DNA of 64,000 bases from NCBI RefSeq assembly GCF_003234085.1, contig NZ_QKSD01000012.1, forward strand, positions 62,001-126,000, read 5' to 3'. Shown here one piece after another: positions 1-7,495 of this stretch; the first letter of the stretch is position 1; every line of letters starts with the position of its first letter. Position numbers and translations under genes: made by a program. The notes beneath the pieces were generated by a model, which searched no databases, was not told where the DNA came from, and saw only the letters and a program-made list of their open reading frames with translations. Origin of the DNA: Curtobacterium sp. MCPF17_052. Its GTDB lineage: Bacteria > Actinomycetota > Actinomycetes > Actinomycetales > Microbacteriaceae.

Positions 1-494
1 GTGAAGGTCGCGGCGGAGACCCAGGCGGCGCGCCAGGGGCTGACGACCTCGTCCTCGGCGTCGCGGAGGGCAGCGGCGGCACGGCGGTCCCGGACCTCGG
101 GGCGCACGAGTTCGGCGGCGACGGTCTCGGCGACGTCTGGGGAGACCCCGAGCCCGCGGTAGTGCGCCGCAATGGTGGCCTGGTCCTCGGACTCGGCCTC
201 GAGCTGTGCCTGGTGTGCGGCCTGCCCGGTGCGCTGGGCGTCACGGGCGCCACTGACGGACACGTACTCGCCGAGCGCCATCGACACGGCGCCACCGACG
301 AGGGCAGCCGTGCCCGCGGCCAGGACCGGTCCGGCGGCCGCGCCGGTCCCGGCGACACCGACGAGGACGGCGGCGACGGACACGATGCCGTCGTTGGCGC
401 CCAGGACCCCGGCGCGCAACCAGTTCAGGCGGGCGGCGCTCGTGGCGTCGTCGTGCCCGGTGGCGGGGAGCGCGAGGTCAGCAGCGGTCGACAT
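1..494 (-). CDS. VIT/CCC1-family iron or manganese transporter, partial
   Basis: The gene runs off the left edge; 164 N-terminal codons are visible. Family members (VIT1/CCC1, DUF125) move Fe2+ or Mn2+ out of the cytoplasm. Seen: the hallmark LNWLRAGVLGANDGIVS near residues 23-39, which opens the first membrane segment. It is followed by glycine/alanine-rich membrane segments, then GGAVSMALGEYVSVSG, then a charged helical stretch that in the family begins the cytosolic metal-binding region. The ATG at 494 has no clear Shine-Dalgarno sequence. Two metalloregulator-like palindromes lie 37 and 71 bases upstream, which fits metal-dependent control. Which metal is carried cannot be read from this fragment. 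Confidence 0.88.
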   Translation of the reverse strand, partial: MSTAADLALPATGHDDATSAARLNWLRAGVLGANDGIVSVAAVLVGVAGTGAAAGPVLAAGTAALVGGAVSMALGEYVSVSGARDAQRTGQAAHQAQLEAESEDQATIAAHYRGLGVSPDVAETVAAELVRPEVRDRRAAAALRDAEDEVVSPWRAAWVSAATF

Positions 495-530
495 GAGGAA
501 AGGAAAGCACTTGTCAGCTGATCGCACCAG

Positions 531-549
531 CAAGGGAAGGCTGCCCTGA
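531..549. promoter_or_regulatory. DtxR/IdeR-like box 1
   Basis: Imperfect 19-base palindrome CAAGGGAAGGCTGCCCTGA. It matches 12 of 19 positions of the IdeR/DtxR consensus as I know it (TTAGGTTAGGCTAACCTAA), including the AGG, AGGCT and CCT core. It lies 37 bases upstream of the VIT gene start. Confidence 0.5.
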
Positions 550-564
550 CCGGGCATTTCGTGG

Positions 565-583
565 TGAGGCAAGCCTTCCCTCA
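565..583. promoter_or_regulatory. DtxR/IdeR-like box 2
   Basis: Near-perfect 19-base palindrome TGAGGCAAGCCTTCCCTCA. On the minus strand it shares AGGGAAGGCT with box 1 and matches 13 of 19 consensus positions. Its centre is 34 bases from that of box 1, about three helical turns, so two regulator dimers could sit on the same face. Confidence 0.55.
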
Positions 584-646
584 GCACGGCCTGCGCATGA
601 GGAGCACGATGGATGACGCCACGACCGAGTCTCACCGAGGAGGACC

Positions 647-1453
647 ATGTCCGCCGTGCCCGCCCGCACCGATCCCGTCCGCTACGTCGCCATCGGGGAC
701 AGCTTCTCCGAGGGTGTCGGCGACGACGGGGACGTCCCGTTCCCCGGTTGGGCGGGGCGCCTGGCGGTCGGCCTGGCGGACCACCTGTCCGGGCCGGTCT
801 CGTACGCCAACCTGGCGATCCGCGGTCGTCTGCTCGCGGGGGTCCTCGACGGGCAGCTGGACGCCGCCCTCGCCCTCGACCCGGCACCGACGCTCATCAC
901 CTTCTGCGGCGGCGGCAACGACATGCTCCGCCCCGGCTACGACGTCGACGTGCTGCTCGGACGCCTGGCCGAGGCCGCGGACGTCGTCGCCGCCCGCGGG
1001 ATCCGGCTCGCACTGCTCAGCCCCGCCGACCCGAGTGCACGACTGCCCCTCGGACGGCTCATCAACGCCCGCGGTGACGCCTGGGCCGAGGCGCTGACCG
1101 GGTTCAGTCGCGAGCGCGGGCTGCCGTTCGTCGACGTCTCACGCGACGCGCATCTCGGCCGCGCCGAGTTCTGGTCCGAGGACCGCCTGCACATGAACCC
1201 GCTCGGACACCAGCGGGTCGCCGACCTGGCACTGCACGCGATCGCCGACGGTCCGGAGGCCGCGGTCCCGCGCGTGCCGGACGCGACGAAGACGTCGGTG
1301 GGCGAGGAACTCCGGTACTACCGCGACCACGTCGTCCCGTGGGTCCGGCGTCGAGTGACGGGTCGGTCCTCCGGGGACGGTCGGGTCGCCGGGCAGGGCG
1401 ACTGGGCGCCGGTCGTGCCGTCCCGTCCGGGAGGCGCGGGTCAGACCACGTAG
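647..1453 (+). CDS. SGNH/GDSL-type hydrolase
   Basis: 268-residue protein of the SGNH hydrolase superfamily (esterases and lipases with a Ser-Asp-His triad). Block I is the early AIGDSFSEGVGDD with the nucleophile serine near residue 19. Block III is FCGGGNDM near residue 90. Block V is the DRLHMNPLGHQ stretch near residue 185, holding the catalytic Asp and His. No signal peptide is evident, so it is probably cytoplasmic. The start is set by GAGGAGG just upstream of the ATG. The C-terminal 60 residues are arginine/glycine-rich and low in complexity, and the gene overlaps the convergent GNAT gene by 13 bases. Substrate unknown. Confidence 0.88.
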   Translation: MSAVPARTDPVRYVAIGDSFSEGVGDDGDVPFPGWAGRLAVGLADHLSGPVSYANLAIRGRLLAGVLDGQLDAALALDPAPTLITFCGGGNDMLRPGYDVDVLLGRLAEAADVVAARGIRLALLSPADPSARLPLGRLINARGDAWAEALTGFSRERGLPFVDVSRDAHLGRAEFWSEDRLHMNPLGHQRVADLALHAIADGPEAAVPRVPDATKTSVGEELRYYRDHVVPWVRRRVTGRSSGDGRVAGQGDWAPVVPSRPGGAGQTT

Positions 1454-1938
1454 GTCCGCGTCGGTCGGCCGCTCAGCGCGTGCGGGAACGGCTCGCCCAC
1501 CGGCCGGAACCCCGCGCTGCGGTAGAGGCGGAGGGCGGGGGCGTTGTCCTCGAGCGCGTGCAACATGCAGTGCTCGTGTCCGGCGGCGCGGACTTCCTGC
1601 ACCGCGGCGACGAGGAGCGCGCGGCCGAGACCGCTGCCCTGCGCCGACGGATCGACAGCGAGCAGGCTCAGGTACGCGGCGTCCGACGGGCTCGCTCCTC
1701 CACCGCTGCCCGGTGTCGTGACGAGGGCGAAACCACGGACCGCGCCGTCTGCCCCCGGCGCGACCACGAAGGCGACGCGTCCGGCGGCGAACTTCTCCGC
1801 CGCTCGTGCCCGGACCGCCGGGTCCTCGGGGCGACCGTCACGTGCGGCGACCGCCGCGGCCCAGAGGTCGATGCAGGCAGCATCGAATTCCCGAGACCCT
1901 GGCTCGGCGACCCGCACGGCTGCCGTCCACTCCATCAC
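1441..1938 (-). CDS. GNAT-family N-acetyltransferase
   Basis: 165 residues. The acetyl-CoA binding motif A is visible as LLAVDPSAQGSGLGRALL (Q/R-x-x-G-x-G/A pattern) near residues 90-107, followed by the ALEDNAPALRLYRSAGF motif B typical of GNAT enzymes. The substrate cannot be predicted. The first two codons are GTG ATG; a TAGGGT hexamer sits 6 bases before the GTG, so that start is preferred. It overlaps the end of the SGNH gene convergently. Confidence 0.86.
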   Translation of the reverse strand: MMEWTAAVRVAEPGSREFDAACIDLWAAAVAARDGRPEDPAVRARAAEKFAAGRVAFVVAPGADGAVRGFALVTTPGSGGGASPSDAAYLSLLAVDPSAQGSGLGRALLVAAVQEVRAAGHEHCMLHALEDNAPALRLYRSAGFRPVGEPFPHALSGRPTRTYVV

Positions 1939-1944
1939 CCGCCC

Positions 1945-1950
1945 ACCCTA
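1945..1950 (-). promoter_or_regulatory. -10 hexamer, leaderless GNAT gene
   Basis: TAGGGT on the minus strand, 6 bases before the GTG at 1938, placing transcription start at or next to the start codon. Confidence 0.5.
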
Positions 1951-2015
1951 CGACCGGGCCCCTGCGTGGCCTCGCCGGTCGGCGGGCGCCGGCCGGACCT
2001 CCGATGGTCAGTCCG

Positions 2016-3416
2016 TCATGCCGACGCGGGCTCCCGCACCCGGAACGACGCTCCGCGGTGCTCCTCCGGCAGCCGGTCCCCGCGCCCGGACAGCTTGTTC
2101 CGCAGCGACCCCTCGCGGTACCCCTCGGGGTAGGCACCGCGGGCCCGGAGCTCCGGGATGACGAACTCGATGACGTCCTCCCACGTGCCCGGAGTCACCG
2201 CGTACGCCAGGTTGAACCCGTCGACGTCGGTCTGCTCCTGGATGTCGACGAGCCGCTGCGCGATCGTCGCCCCGCTGCCGACCTCGACCGGGCCGAGGCC
2301 GCCGATCGCCGTCTGCCGCGCGATGTCGCGGACCGCCCAGGTGGTGCCGTCCTCACCCGTCGCGGCGGACAGGTTCGCGGCGGCCGACTGGATGGCGTTG
2401 GACTCGATGTTGCCGAGCGGTTCGTCCAGGTCGTACTGCGACAGGTCGACACCCATCCAGCCGGAGTTGAGCACGAGCGCGCCCTCCTCGGACGCGTACG
2501 AGAGGTAGTCGCGGTACTTCGCCTGCGCGAGCTCGTCTGTCTCGTCGGTGATCACGGTGAGCAGCGTGTAGACCTTGGCGGCGTACCGGTCGCGACCAGC
2601 AGCCTCCAGGGCGTCCCGGATCTTGCCGACGGTCACCGCGAGCTGCGGCAGGGTGGGCGCCCCGACGAAGACGGCCTCGGCGTTCTCGGCCGCGAAGCGG
2701 ATGCCGCGCGGTGACGCACCGGCCTGGTAGATGACGGGTGAGCGCTGCACGGAGGGCTCCGACAGATGGATGCCCGGCACGTCGAAGTGCTTGCCGTGGT
2801 GTTCGATCGGGTGCACCTTCGCCGGGTCGGTGAAGACGCCGGTCTCGCGGTCCTCGATGACGGCGTCGTCCTCCCACGAGCCCTCCCACAGCTTGTAGAG
2901 GACCTCGAGGTACTCGTCGGCGACGTCGTACCGGTCGTCGTGGCTGAGCTGGTCGGTCTGCCCCATGTTGCGGGCGGCGCTCGGCAGGTACCCGGTGACG
3001 ACGTTCCAGCCGACGCGGCCCTTCGTCAGGTGGTCGAGTGTCGAGATGCGTCGGGCGAACGGGTACGGGTGCTCGTAGGCGGTGCCGGCGGTGATCCCGA
3101 ACCCCAGGTGCTCGGTGACGGCCGCCATCGCCGACACGAGCAGGATCGGGTCGTTCACCGGTACCTGCGACCCGGTGCGGAGCGCCGCCTCGTTCGTGCC
3201 GCCGTACACGTCGTACGTGCCCAGGACGTCGGCGATGAAGATGCCGTCGAACGCACCGCGCTCGAGCGTCTTCGCCAGGTCGGTCCAGTAGGACAGGTCG
3301 TTGTAGTGCCGGGAACGGTCGCGCGGGTGGCGCCACAGTCCGGAGGACTGGTGGGCGACGCAGTTCATGTCGAACGCGTTGAAGCGGATCTGCCGGGGCT
3401 CGCGGTTCGTGGTCAC
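2016..3416 (-). CDS. LLM-class flavin-dependent monooxygenase (NtaA/SnaA/DszA type)
   Basis: 466 residues. This bacterial-luciferase-like family uses FMNH2 from a partner reductase to oxidise substrates such as nitrilotriacetate, dibenzothiophene sulfone or alkyl sulfides. Typical features are the opening RFNAFDMNCVAHQSSGLW, the FDGIFIADVLG strand, the GFGITAGTAYEHPYPFARR stretch, GRVGWNVVTGYLPSAARNMG and the late AVFVGAPT region. The reading frame stays open to a GTG at 3452. I prefer the GTG at 3416 because family members begin close to this point and a TACGGT hexamer lies 6 bases upstream. No flavin reductase gene is nearby, so the substrate is unclear. Confidence 0.9.
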   Translation of the reverse strand: MTTNREPRQIRFNAFDMNCVAHQSSGLWRHPRDRSRHYNDLSYWTDLAKTLERGAFDGIFIADVLGTYDVYGGTNEAALRTGSQVPVNDPILLVSAMAAVTEHLGFGITAGTAYEHPYPFARRISTLDHLTKGRVGWNVVTGYLPSAARNMGQTDQLSHDDRYDVADEYLEVLYKLWEGSWEDDAVIEDRETGVFTDPAKVHPIEHHGKHFDVPGIHLSEPSVQRSPVIYQAGASPRGIRFAAENAEAVFVGAPTLPQLAVTVGKIRDALEAAGRDRYAAKVYTLLTVITDETDELAQAKYRDYLSYASEEGALVLNSGWMGVDLSQYDLDEPLGNIESNAIQSAAANLSAATGEDGTTWAVRDIARQTAIGGLGPVEVGSGATIAQRLVDIQEQTDVDGFNLAYAVTPGTWEDVIEFVIPELRARGAYPEGYREGSLRNKLSGRGDRLPEEHRGASFRVREPASA

Positions 3417-3422
3417 GACGCG

Positions 3423-3428
3423 ACCGTA
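3423..3428 (-). promoter_or_regulatory. -10 hexamer, leaderless LLM gene
   Basis: TACGGT on the minus strand, 6 bases before the GTG at 3416. It supports the shorter start for the monooxygenase. Confidence 0.5.
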
Positions 3429-3485
3429 CGACGGGCACCGGGGGTGCGTCACGGACCGTGACGCCCCGTGACGCCGGCGTCCGCC

Positions 3486-3515
3486 GCCCCGCGCTCGGTG
3501 CGCTGCGCGCGGGGC
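3486..3515 (-). terminator. Hairpin downstream of the VOC gene
   Basis: Arms GCCCCGCGC and GCGCGGGGC (9 bases each) around a 12-base loop, directly after the VOC stop codon. There is no U-tract, as is common in high-GC actinobacteria. Confidence 0.5.
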
Positions 3516-3526
3516 CGACGACCGCG

Positions 3527-3916
3527 TCAGGCCTTGTCGTGCAGCGTCACGTGGTAGCCGTCCGGGTCGGCGAAGGTGAACGTCCGACCGAACGGCCCGT
3601 CGATCGGCGCGGCGACGATGCGGTGGCCGTCGGCCTGCAGCGCGTCGTGCATCGCCTGGACCTCGGTGCCGTGCAGCCAGAGCGCGACGCCGACGCCGGG
3701 CTGGTCCGCCGCGGCGAGGTCGGTTCCGGGAACGATGTCCCGCAGCGCGAAGGCGATCGGCGTCGTGGTGAAGACCACGGCGTGCGGGGGGCCGGCGGGC
3801 GAGCGGACCAGGCCGAGGTACCGCTCGTAGAACGCCTGCGAGGCGTCGAGGTCGCGGACCTGCAGGGAGACGAAGTCGGGGCCGGTGACGGGCTTGGGGT
3901 TGCTCCTTCTGTTGAT
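3527..3916 (-). CDS. VOC-superfamily (glyoxalase-like) protein, start codon unclear
   Basis: About 125 residues with the vicinal-oxygen-chelate fold: GPDFVSLQVRDLDASQAFYERYLG opens module 1, and FGRTFTFADPDGYHVTLHD closes module 2. Metal-binding His/Glu positions are only partly conserved, so enzyme activity is uncertain. The start is a real problem: an AAGGAG Shine-Dalgarno sequence lies at about 3904-3909, but the base triplet 7 bases on reads AAG, and no ATG, GTG or TTG follows it. In-frame alternatives are an ATC at 3916 (given here as a nominal boundary), CTG at 3949 or TTG at 3967. The gene is divergent from the MarR gene and shares two operators with it. Confidence 0.7.
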   Translation of the reverse strand: MNRRSNPKPVTGPDFVSLQVRDLDASQAFYERYLGLVRSPAGPPHAVVFTTTPIAFALRDIVPGTDLAAADQPGVGVALWLHGTEVQAMHDALQADGHRIVAAPIDGPFGRTFTFADPDGYHVTLHDKA

Positions 3917-3932
3917 GTCAGGCTTCTGACAT
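3915..3932. promoter_or_regulatory. MarR operator 1
   Basis: Perfect inverted repeat ATGTCAG-GCTT-CTGACAT in the VOC/MarR intergenic region. It has the same arms and the same 4-base spacer length as operator 2, with centres 28 bases apart. Confidence 0.75.
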
Positions 3933-3942
3933 GGACGAGCGT

Positions 3943-3960
3943 ATGTCAGACTACTGACAT
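3943..3960. promoter_or_regulatory. MarR operator 2, overlapping the MarR start
   Basis: Perfect inverted repeat ATGTCAG-ACTA-CTGACAT. Its right arm ends inside the ATG (3959-3961) of the MarR gene. A bound repressor would therefore cover both the start codon and the probable -10 element (CAGACT, 3947-3952). Confidence 0.75.
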
Positions 3961-4444
3961 GAGTCAAGACGGACACGGCGTCGACCTGCCGACGTCGATC
4001 GGGTACCTCCTCAAGGAGACCGCGAGCGCGCTCCGTGCGTCGATGGAGGCCGTCCTCAGGCCGCTCGGCATGACCGTGACGCACTACGCCTGCCTGGAAC
4101 TGCTCGCCCAGCGGCCGGGCTCGTCGAACTCCGAACTGGCCCGCGGCACGTTCGTGACCCGGCAGTCGATGAACGTCCTCCTGCGGACACTGGAGCGGGA
4201 CGGCGTCGTCACGAGGCCCACGGAGGCCCGTGCCGGCAGGGTCATGCCGGCACGACTGACCGATCGTGGGCGGCGGGACCTGGCCGCGGCGACCGCTGCC
4301 GTCCGCTCCGTCGAGGACCGTATGCTCGGCGACCTCGACGAGGACGACCGAGCAGCCGCCAGGCGACTCCTGCGGAGCATGGTCCGGTCGCTCCGCAGCG
4401 ACGGAGCCGACCGGCAGCCCGACCCGGCCGACGTCGCCGACTGA
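3959..4444 (+). CDS. MarR-family transcriptional regulator
   Basis: 161 residues forming a winged helix-turn-helix: CLELLAQRPGSSNSELARG and TRQSMNVLLRTLERDGVV make the recognition unit, then the wing with PARLTDRGRRDL. MarR proteins usually repress their own gene and a divergent neighbour and are released by small phenolic or oxidising ligands. Here the divergent neighbour is the VOC gene, and two identical palindromes lie between and over the starts. The ATG has no Shine-Dalgarno sequence; CAGACT sits 6 bases before it, so a leaderless mRNA is likely. The ligand is unknown. Confidence 0.9.
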   Translation: MSQDGHGVDLPTSIGYLLKETASALRASMEAVLRPLGMTVTHYACLELLAQRPGSSNSELARGTFVTRQSMNVLLRTLERDGVVTRPTEARAGRVMPARLTDRGRRDLAAATAAVRSVEDRMLGDLDEDDRAAARRLLRSMVRSLRSDGADRQPDPADVAD

Positions 4445-4464
4445 CCGGCGTCGTCAGTCGGGCG
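4435..4464. terminator. Bidirectional terminator hairpin
   Basis: CGCCGACTGAC pairs with GTCAGTCGGGCG across a 7-base loop, with one bulged G. It spans the MarR stop codon and fills the 22-base gap to the convergent hydrolase gene. Confidence 0.55.
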
Positions 4465-4466
4465 CG

Positions 4467-5153
4467 TCAGGTCTGGTCGAGGAACGCGCGCACCACCCCG
4501 GCGGCGTCCGGGTGGTCCTGCGGCCGGTGACCGTGGCCGACGAGTGTCACGTGGCGGGCACCGACGATCCGGGAGGCGATGGCCTCGTACTCGTCGTTCC
4601 ACCCGCCAGTGACCACCAGCGTGGGCACGCCGATGCAGCCCGGAGTGTCCAACGTCCACGGTCCGGGCAACCGACGCTGCCGCTCGGCAGCGAGCAAGTC
4701 GCCCGCTCCCGTCGGCGACGCGATCGTGCGTCGGGAGACGGCCGCGGTGAAGGCGACGGCGAACTCCGCAGGCGGCAGTTCCGACGCGCGGTCGAGCACC
4801 GGTTGCACGCGGCGGACGTGGTCCTCGACAGCCGGGTTCCCCCGCGCCAGGGCGTAGGCGCCGGGTTCGAACAGCACGAGCGCCCGGACCACTTCCGGCC
4901 GACGGACCGCGGCACGCATGGCGACCGGGGCGCCGAAGGAATGCGCCGCGATGGCAGCTCCGGTGCCGCACGCTTCGAGCAGGCGATGCTCCCACCGGTC
5001 CTGGTCGAACCAGACCGGCTCTGTGGAGTCGTAGCCGGGCATCACGGCGAACCGCGCACCCGGAAGGCCCCCGACGGCCGACCAGGCACGGTCCGTGCTC
5101 CGGTTCGAGGCGTGGAGGAACACGATCCCTGCGCCCGTCACCTCACCCGCCAT
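4467..5153 (-). CDS. Alpha/beta-hydrolase
   Basis: 228 residues with a compact alpha/beta-hydrolase fold. The nucleophile elbow is AAHSFGAP (serine near residue 72), the acid is probably the Asp in GGWNDEYE, and the histidine lies in VGHGHRPQDHP near the C-terminus. VFLHASNRS near the N-terminus fits the oxyanion-hole strand. The ATG at 5153 is chosen because TACGCT lies 7 bases upstream. Substrate unknown; the gene stands alone between MarR and sufU. Confidence 0.85.
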   Translation of the reverse strand: MAGEVTGAGIVFLHASNRSTDRAWSAVGGLPGARFAVMPGYDSTEPVWFDQDRWEHRLLEACGTGAAIAAHSFGAPVAMRAAVRRPEVVRALVLFEPGAYALARGNPAVEDHVRRVQPVLDRASELPPAEFAVAFTAAVSRRTIASPTGAGDLLAAERQRRLPGPWTLDTPGCIGVPTLVVTGGWNDEYEAIASRIVGARHVTLVGHGHRPQDHPDAAGVVRAFLDQT

Positions 5154-5160
5154 GGGCTGC

Positions 5161-5166
5161 AGCGTA
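5161..5166 (-). promoter_or_regulatory. -10 hexamer, leaderless hydrolase gene
   Basis: TACGCT on the minus strand, 7 bases before the ATG at 5153. Confidence 0.5.
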
Positions 5167-5198
5167 GCGGTGCGGATGCCGTGATCGAGGAACACGGC

Positions 5199-5238
5199 GA
5201 CGGGAGGCACGGCACCCACTGGCACCGCGCCTCCCGTC
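5199..5238 (-). terminator. Terminator of sufS-sufU
   Basis: Arms GACGGGAGGC and GCCTCCCGTC (10 bases, perfect) around a 20-base loop, 49 bases after the sufU stop codon. The stem carries the GGGAGGC motif found at many gene ends in this window. Confidence 0.6.
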
Positions 5239-5287
5239 CGGTGGTCGGGCGTCGCCGCTTCCGCGATCCGCGGCGCGGGACCGCCGC

Positions 5288-5737
5288 TCAGCGCGCCGCG
5301 ACCGCCTGCTGCGCCGCCGTCTCGGCGGCGACCCAGGCGAGCATCCCGCACTTGACGCGCATGACGAACTTCGAGACCCCGTGGAACGCGACGAGGTCCT
5401 CGAGCACGTCCTCGTCCGGCTCGCCGGCGCCGCGGGAGCGCATCATCGTGCGGAACTCCTCGGTCAGCGCCAACAGTTCCGGAACGGTCCGCCCGACGGC
5501 CATGTCGGTCAGCACGGAAGCGGATGCCATCGAGATCGAGCAGCCGTCCCCCTGCCAGGCGACCTCCGCGATGCGGTCGGTGCCGGGCTCCAGACGCAGC
5601 CGCACGGTGATCTCGTCCCCGCACGTCGGGTTCCGTTCGAAGTGCTCGGCGTCGGCGTGCTCGAGCGGGCCGTCGCCGTGCCGCGCCTTGGCGTGGTCCA
5701 GGATGACCTGCTGGTACAGGCTGTCGAGGTTGCTCAC
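5288..5737 (-). CDS. sufU: Iron-sulfur cluster assembly protein SufU
   Basis: 149 residues. SufU takes persulfide sulfur from the cysteine desulfurase SufS during Fe-S cluster assembly in the cytoplasm. The zinc-binding set is complete: Cys39 and Asp41 in NPTCGDEITV, Cys66 in GDGCSISMAS, and Cys130 in VKCGMLAW. The insertion between the second and third cysteines (about residues 85-115) is the feature that separates SufU from IscU. The start is a GTG at 5737 that overlaps the sufS stop by 4 bases (GTGA), so the two are translationally coupled. No sufBCD genes are in this window. Confidence 0.95.
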   Translation of the reverse strand: MSNLDSLYQQVILDHAKARHGDGPLEHADAEHFERNPTCGDEITVRLRLEPGTDRIAEVAWQGDGCSISMASASVLTDMAVGRTVPELLALTEEFRTMMRSRGAGEPDEDVLEDLVAFHGVSKFVMRVKCGMLAWVAAETAAQQAVAAR

Positions 5738-7065
5738 GAGGCGTCCTCGGCGTCGGCACCGAAGTACCCGCGGATCTCGGCGACGGCCGTGACGAAGCGG
5801 TCGACGTCCTGCTCGGTCGTGTACACGTACGTGCTCGCCCGGCTCGTCGCGGTCAGGCCGAGCCGGCGGTGCAGCGGCTGGGCGCAGTGGTGGCCCGAGC
5901 GGACGGCGATGCCCTGCGCGTCGAGGTACTGCGACACGTCGTGCGCGTGCACCCCGTCGACGACGAACGAGGCCAGGCCGCTGCGCGCGACCCCGGCGGG
6001 CGGCCCGACGACGGTGATGCCCGGCACCGCGGTGAGCCCGGTGAGCATCCGCTGCGCCAGGTGCTCCTCGTGCGCCTGCACGCGCCGCATGCCGATCCGT
6101 TCCAGGTAGCGGACGGCCTCGGCGAGCGCCACGGCCTGGGACACGGGTTGGGTGCCGGCCTCGAAACGCTCGGGAGCCGGCATGAAGTCGGTGTGCTCCA
6201 TCGTCACGGTCGTGATCATGGACCCACCGGTGCGGAACGGCGGCAGCGCGTCGAGCAGGGCCTGGCGCCCCCAGAGGACGCCGATGCCGTTCGGTCCGAG
6301 CATCTTGTGCCCGGAGAACGCGGCGAAGTCGACGTCCAGCGCGCGCACGTCCAGCGGACGGTGCGGCGCGGACTGGCAGGCGTCCAGGACCACGAGGGCT
6401 CCGACCGCGTGTGCCGCGGCGACGACCTCGGCGACCGGGGCGACCATGCCGGTGACGTTCGAGACGTGGGCGATCGCGACGACCCGGGTGTGGGCGGTGA
6501 CGTGTGCGAGTGCGTCGGCGGCGCTCCAGCAGCCCGTGTCGTCCACCGGTACCCAGCGGAGCGTCGCACCGGTGGCCGCGGCGAGCTCCTGCCACGGCAC
6601 GAGGTTGGCGTGGTGCTCGGCCTCGGTGACCAGGATCTCGTCCCCGGCACCGATCCGGAACTGGTCGGCCTCGGGACCACCGCGGCCGGCGCTGGCGTTC
6701 CGGATGCCGTACGCGACGAGGTTGAGGGCATCGGTGGCGTTCGCCGTCCAGACCACCTCGGACGGGTTCGCGGCGCCGATGAAGCGGGCGACGGTGGCGC
6801 GGGCGTCCTCGTAGGCGTCGGTGCTCAGCGCGGCGAGGGTGTGTGCGCCGCGGTGCACGGCGGCGTTGTCGTGCTCCAGGAAGCGACGTTCGGCGTCGAG
6901 GACCTGCACGGGTCGCTCGGCCGTGGCCCCGGAGTCGAGGTAGGCCAGTGGCTGCCCGTTGACCTCTTGCTGCAGGATCGGGAAGTCGGCCCGGATGCGG
7001 GCGACCTCGTCCTCGGTGAGCGGTTCGACGGTGTCGTCCGTCGGCGCTGGTGCAACGATCGTCAC
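5734..7065 (-). CDS. sufS: Cysteine desulfurase SufS
   Basis: 443 residues. A PLP enzyme that converts L-cysteine to L-alanine and leaves a persulfide on its catalytic cysteine for SufU. Visible: HHANLVPWQ with the PLP-stacking histidine, LVVLDACQSAPH with the PLP aspartate, the Schiff-base lysine Lys254 in SGHKMLGPNG, and the catalytic Cys394 in RSGHHCAQPLHRR. The N-terminus is some 20 residues longer than most SufS proteins. The GTG start at 7065 follows AGGAGGG with 8-base spacing. It is the first gene of the sufS-sufU pair. Confidence 0.96.
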   Translation of the reverse strand: MTIVAPAPTDDTVEPLTEDEVARIRADFPILQQEVNGQPLAYLDSGATAERPVQVLDAERRFLEHDNAAVHRGAHTLAALSTDAYEDARATVARFIGAANPSEVVWTANATDALNLVAYGIRNASAGRGGPEADQFRIGAGDEILVTEAEHHANLVPWQELAAATGATLRWVPVDDTGCWSAADALAHVTAHTRVVAIAHVSNVTGMVAPVAEVVAAAHAVGALVVLDACQSAPHRPLDVRALDVDFAAFSGHKMLGPNGIGVLWGRQALLDALPPFRTGGSMITTVTMEHTDFMPAPERFEAGTQPVSQAVALAEAVRYLERIGMRRVQAHEEHLAQRMLTGLTAVPGITVVGPPAGVARSGLASFVVDGVHAHDVSQYLDAQGIAVRSGHHCAQPLHRRLGLTATSRASTYVYTTEQDVDRFVTAVAEIRGYFGADAEDAS

Positions 7066-7158
7066 GGTGCTGGCCCTCCTGTGCGTCTCACGGGAGACAA
7101 CCCGTCAATCGTGGTCGTTCTTCCCGGTGCAGTCCAGTCGGGCCAGCGCCGCGCCGGG

Positions 7159-7371
7159 CTACTCGTTGCCGACGCGCTTGTCCGCCTCGTCGCGGGCCTT
7201 GTCGATCTTGTCGTCGTACTTGCCGCCGGTGGCCTTCTTCACGGCGTCGGCGACACCGTCGAACACCTTGTCGCTGACGCCCTCGGCCTTCTCGCTCTTG
7301 AGCGCGTCCTGGACCTTGCCGTCCCGCAGGAAGGACTGGGCCTTCTTCGCGATGTCGTCGAATCCCGCCAT
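7159..7371 (-). CDS. MT0933-like small antitoxin-family protein
   Basis: 70 residues, highly charged and helical (MAGFDDIAKKAQSFLRDGKV start, lysine/aspartate-rich repeats to the end). It resembles the MT0933-like antitoxin family (PF14013), small soluble proteins common in Actinobacteria and often found without an obvious toxin. Here too no toxin gene is adjacent, so an antitoxin role is doubtful; a general stress or CsbD-like role is equally possible. A GAGGAG Shine-Dalgarno sequence precedes the ATG. Confidence 0.75.
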   Translation of the reverse strand: MAGFDDIAKKAQSFLRDGKVQDALKSEKAEGVSDKVFDGVADAVKKATGGKYDDKIDKARDEADKRVGNE

Positions 7372-7495
7372 GACCGGCTCCTCACTTCGCCGCGGTGCCT
7401 GGTGCTCCGCGTCCTGGCGCCGATGCTAACCACGGAGCAGCGGCTCGGTCCGGGTCCCTCACCGGATCTCCAGCACCGGTGGAGGGTCGCCGCGC

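Noticed and set aside
7159..7371. Toxin-antitoxin pair based on the MT0933-like antitoxin
   Set aside because: No toxin gene adjoins; neighbours are sufS and a CLC gene.
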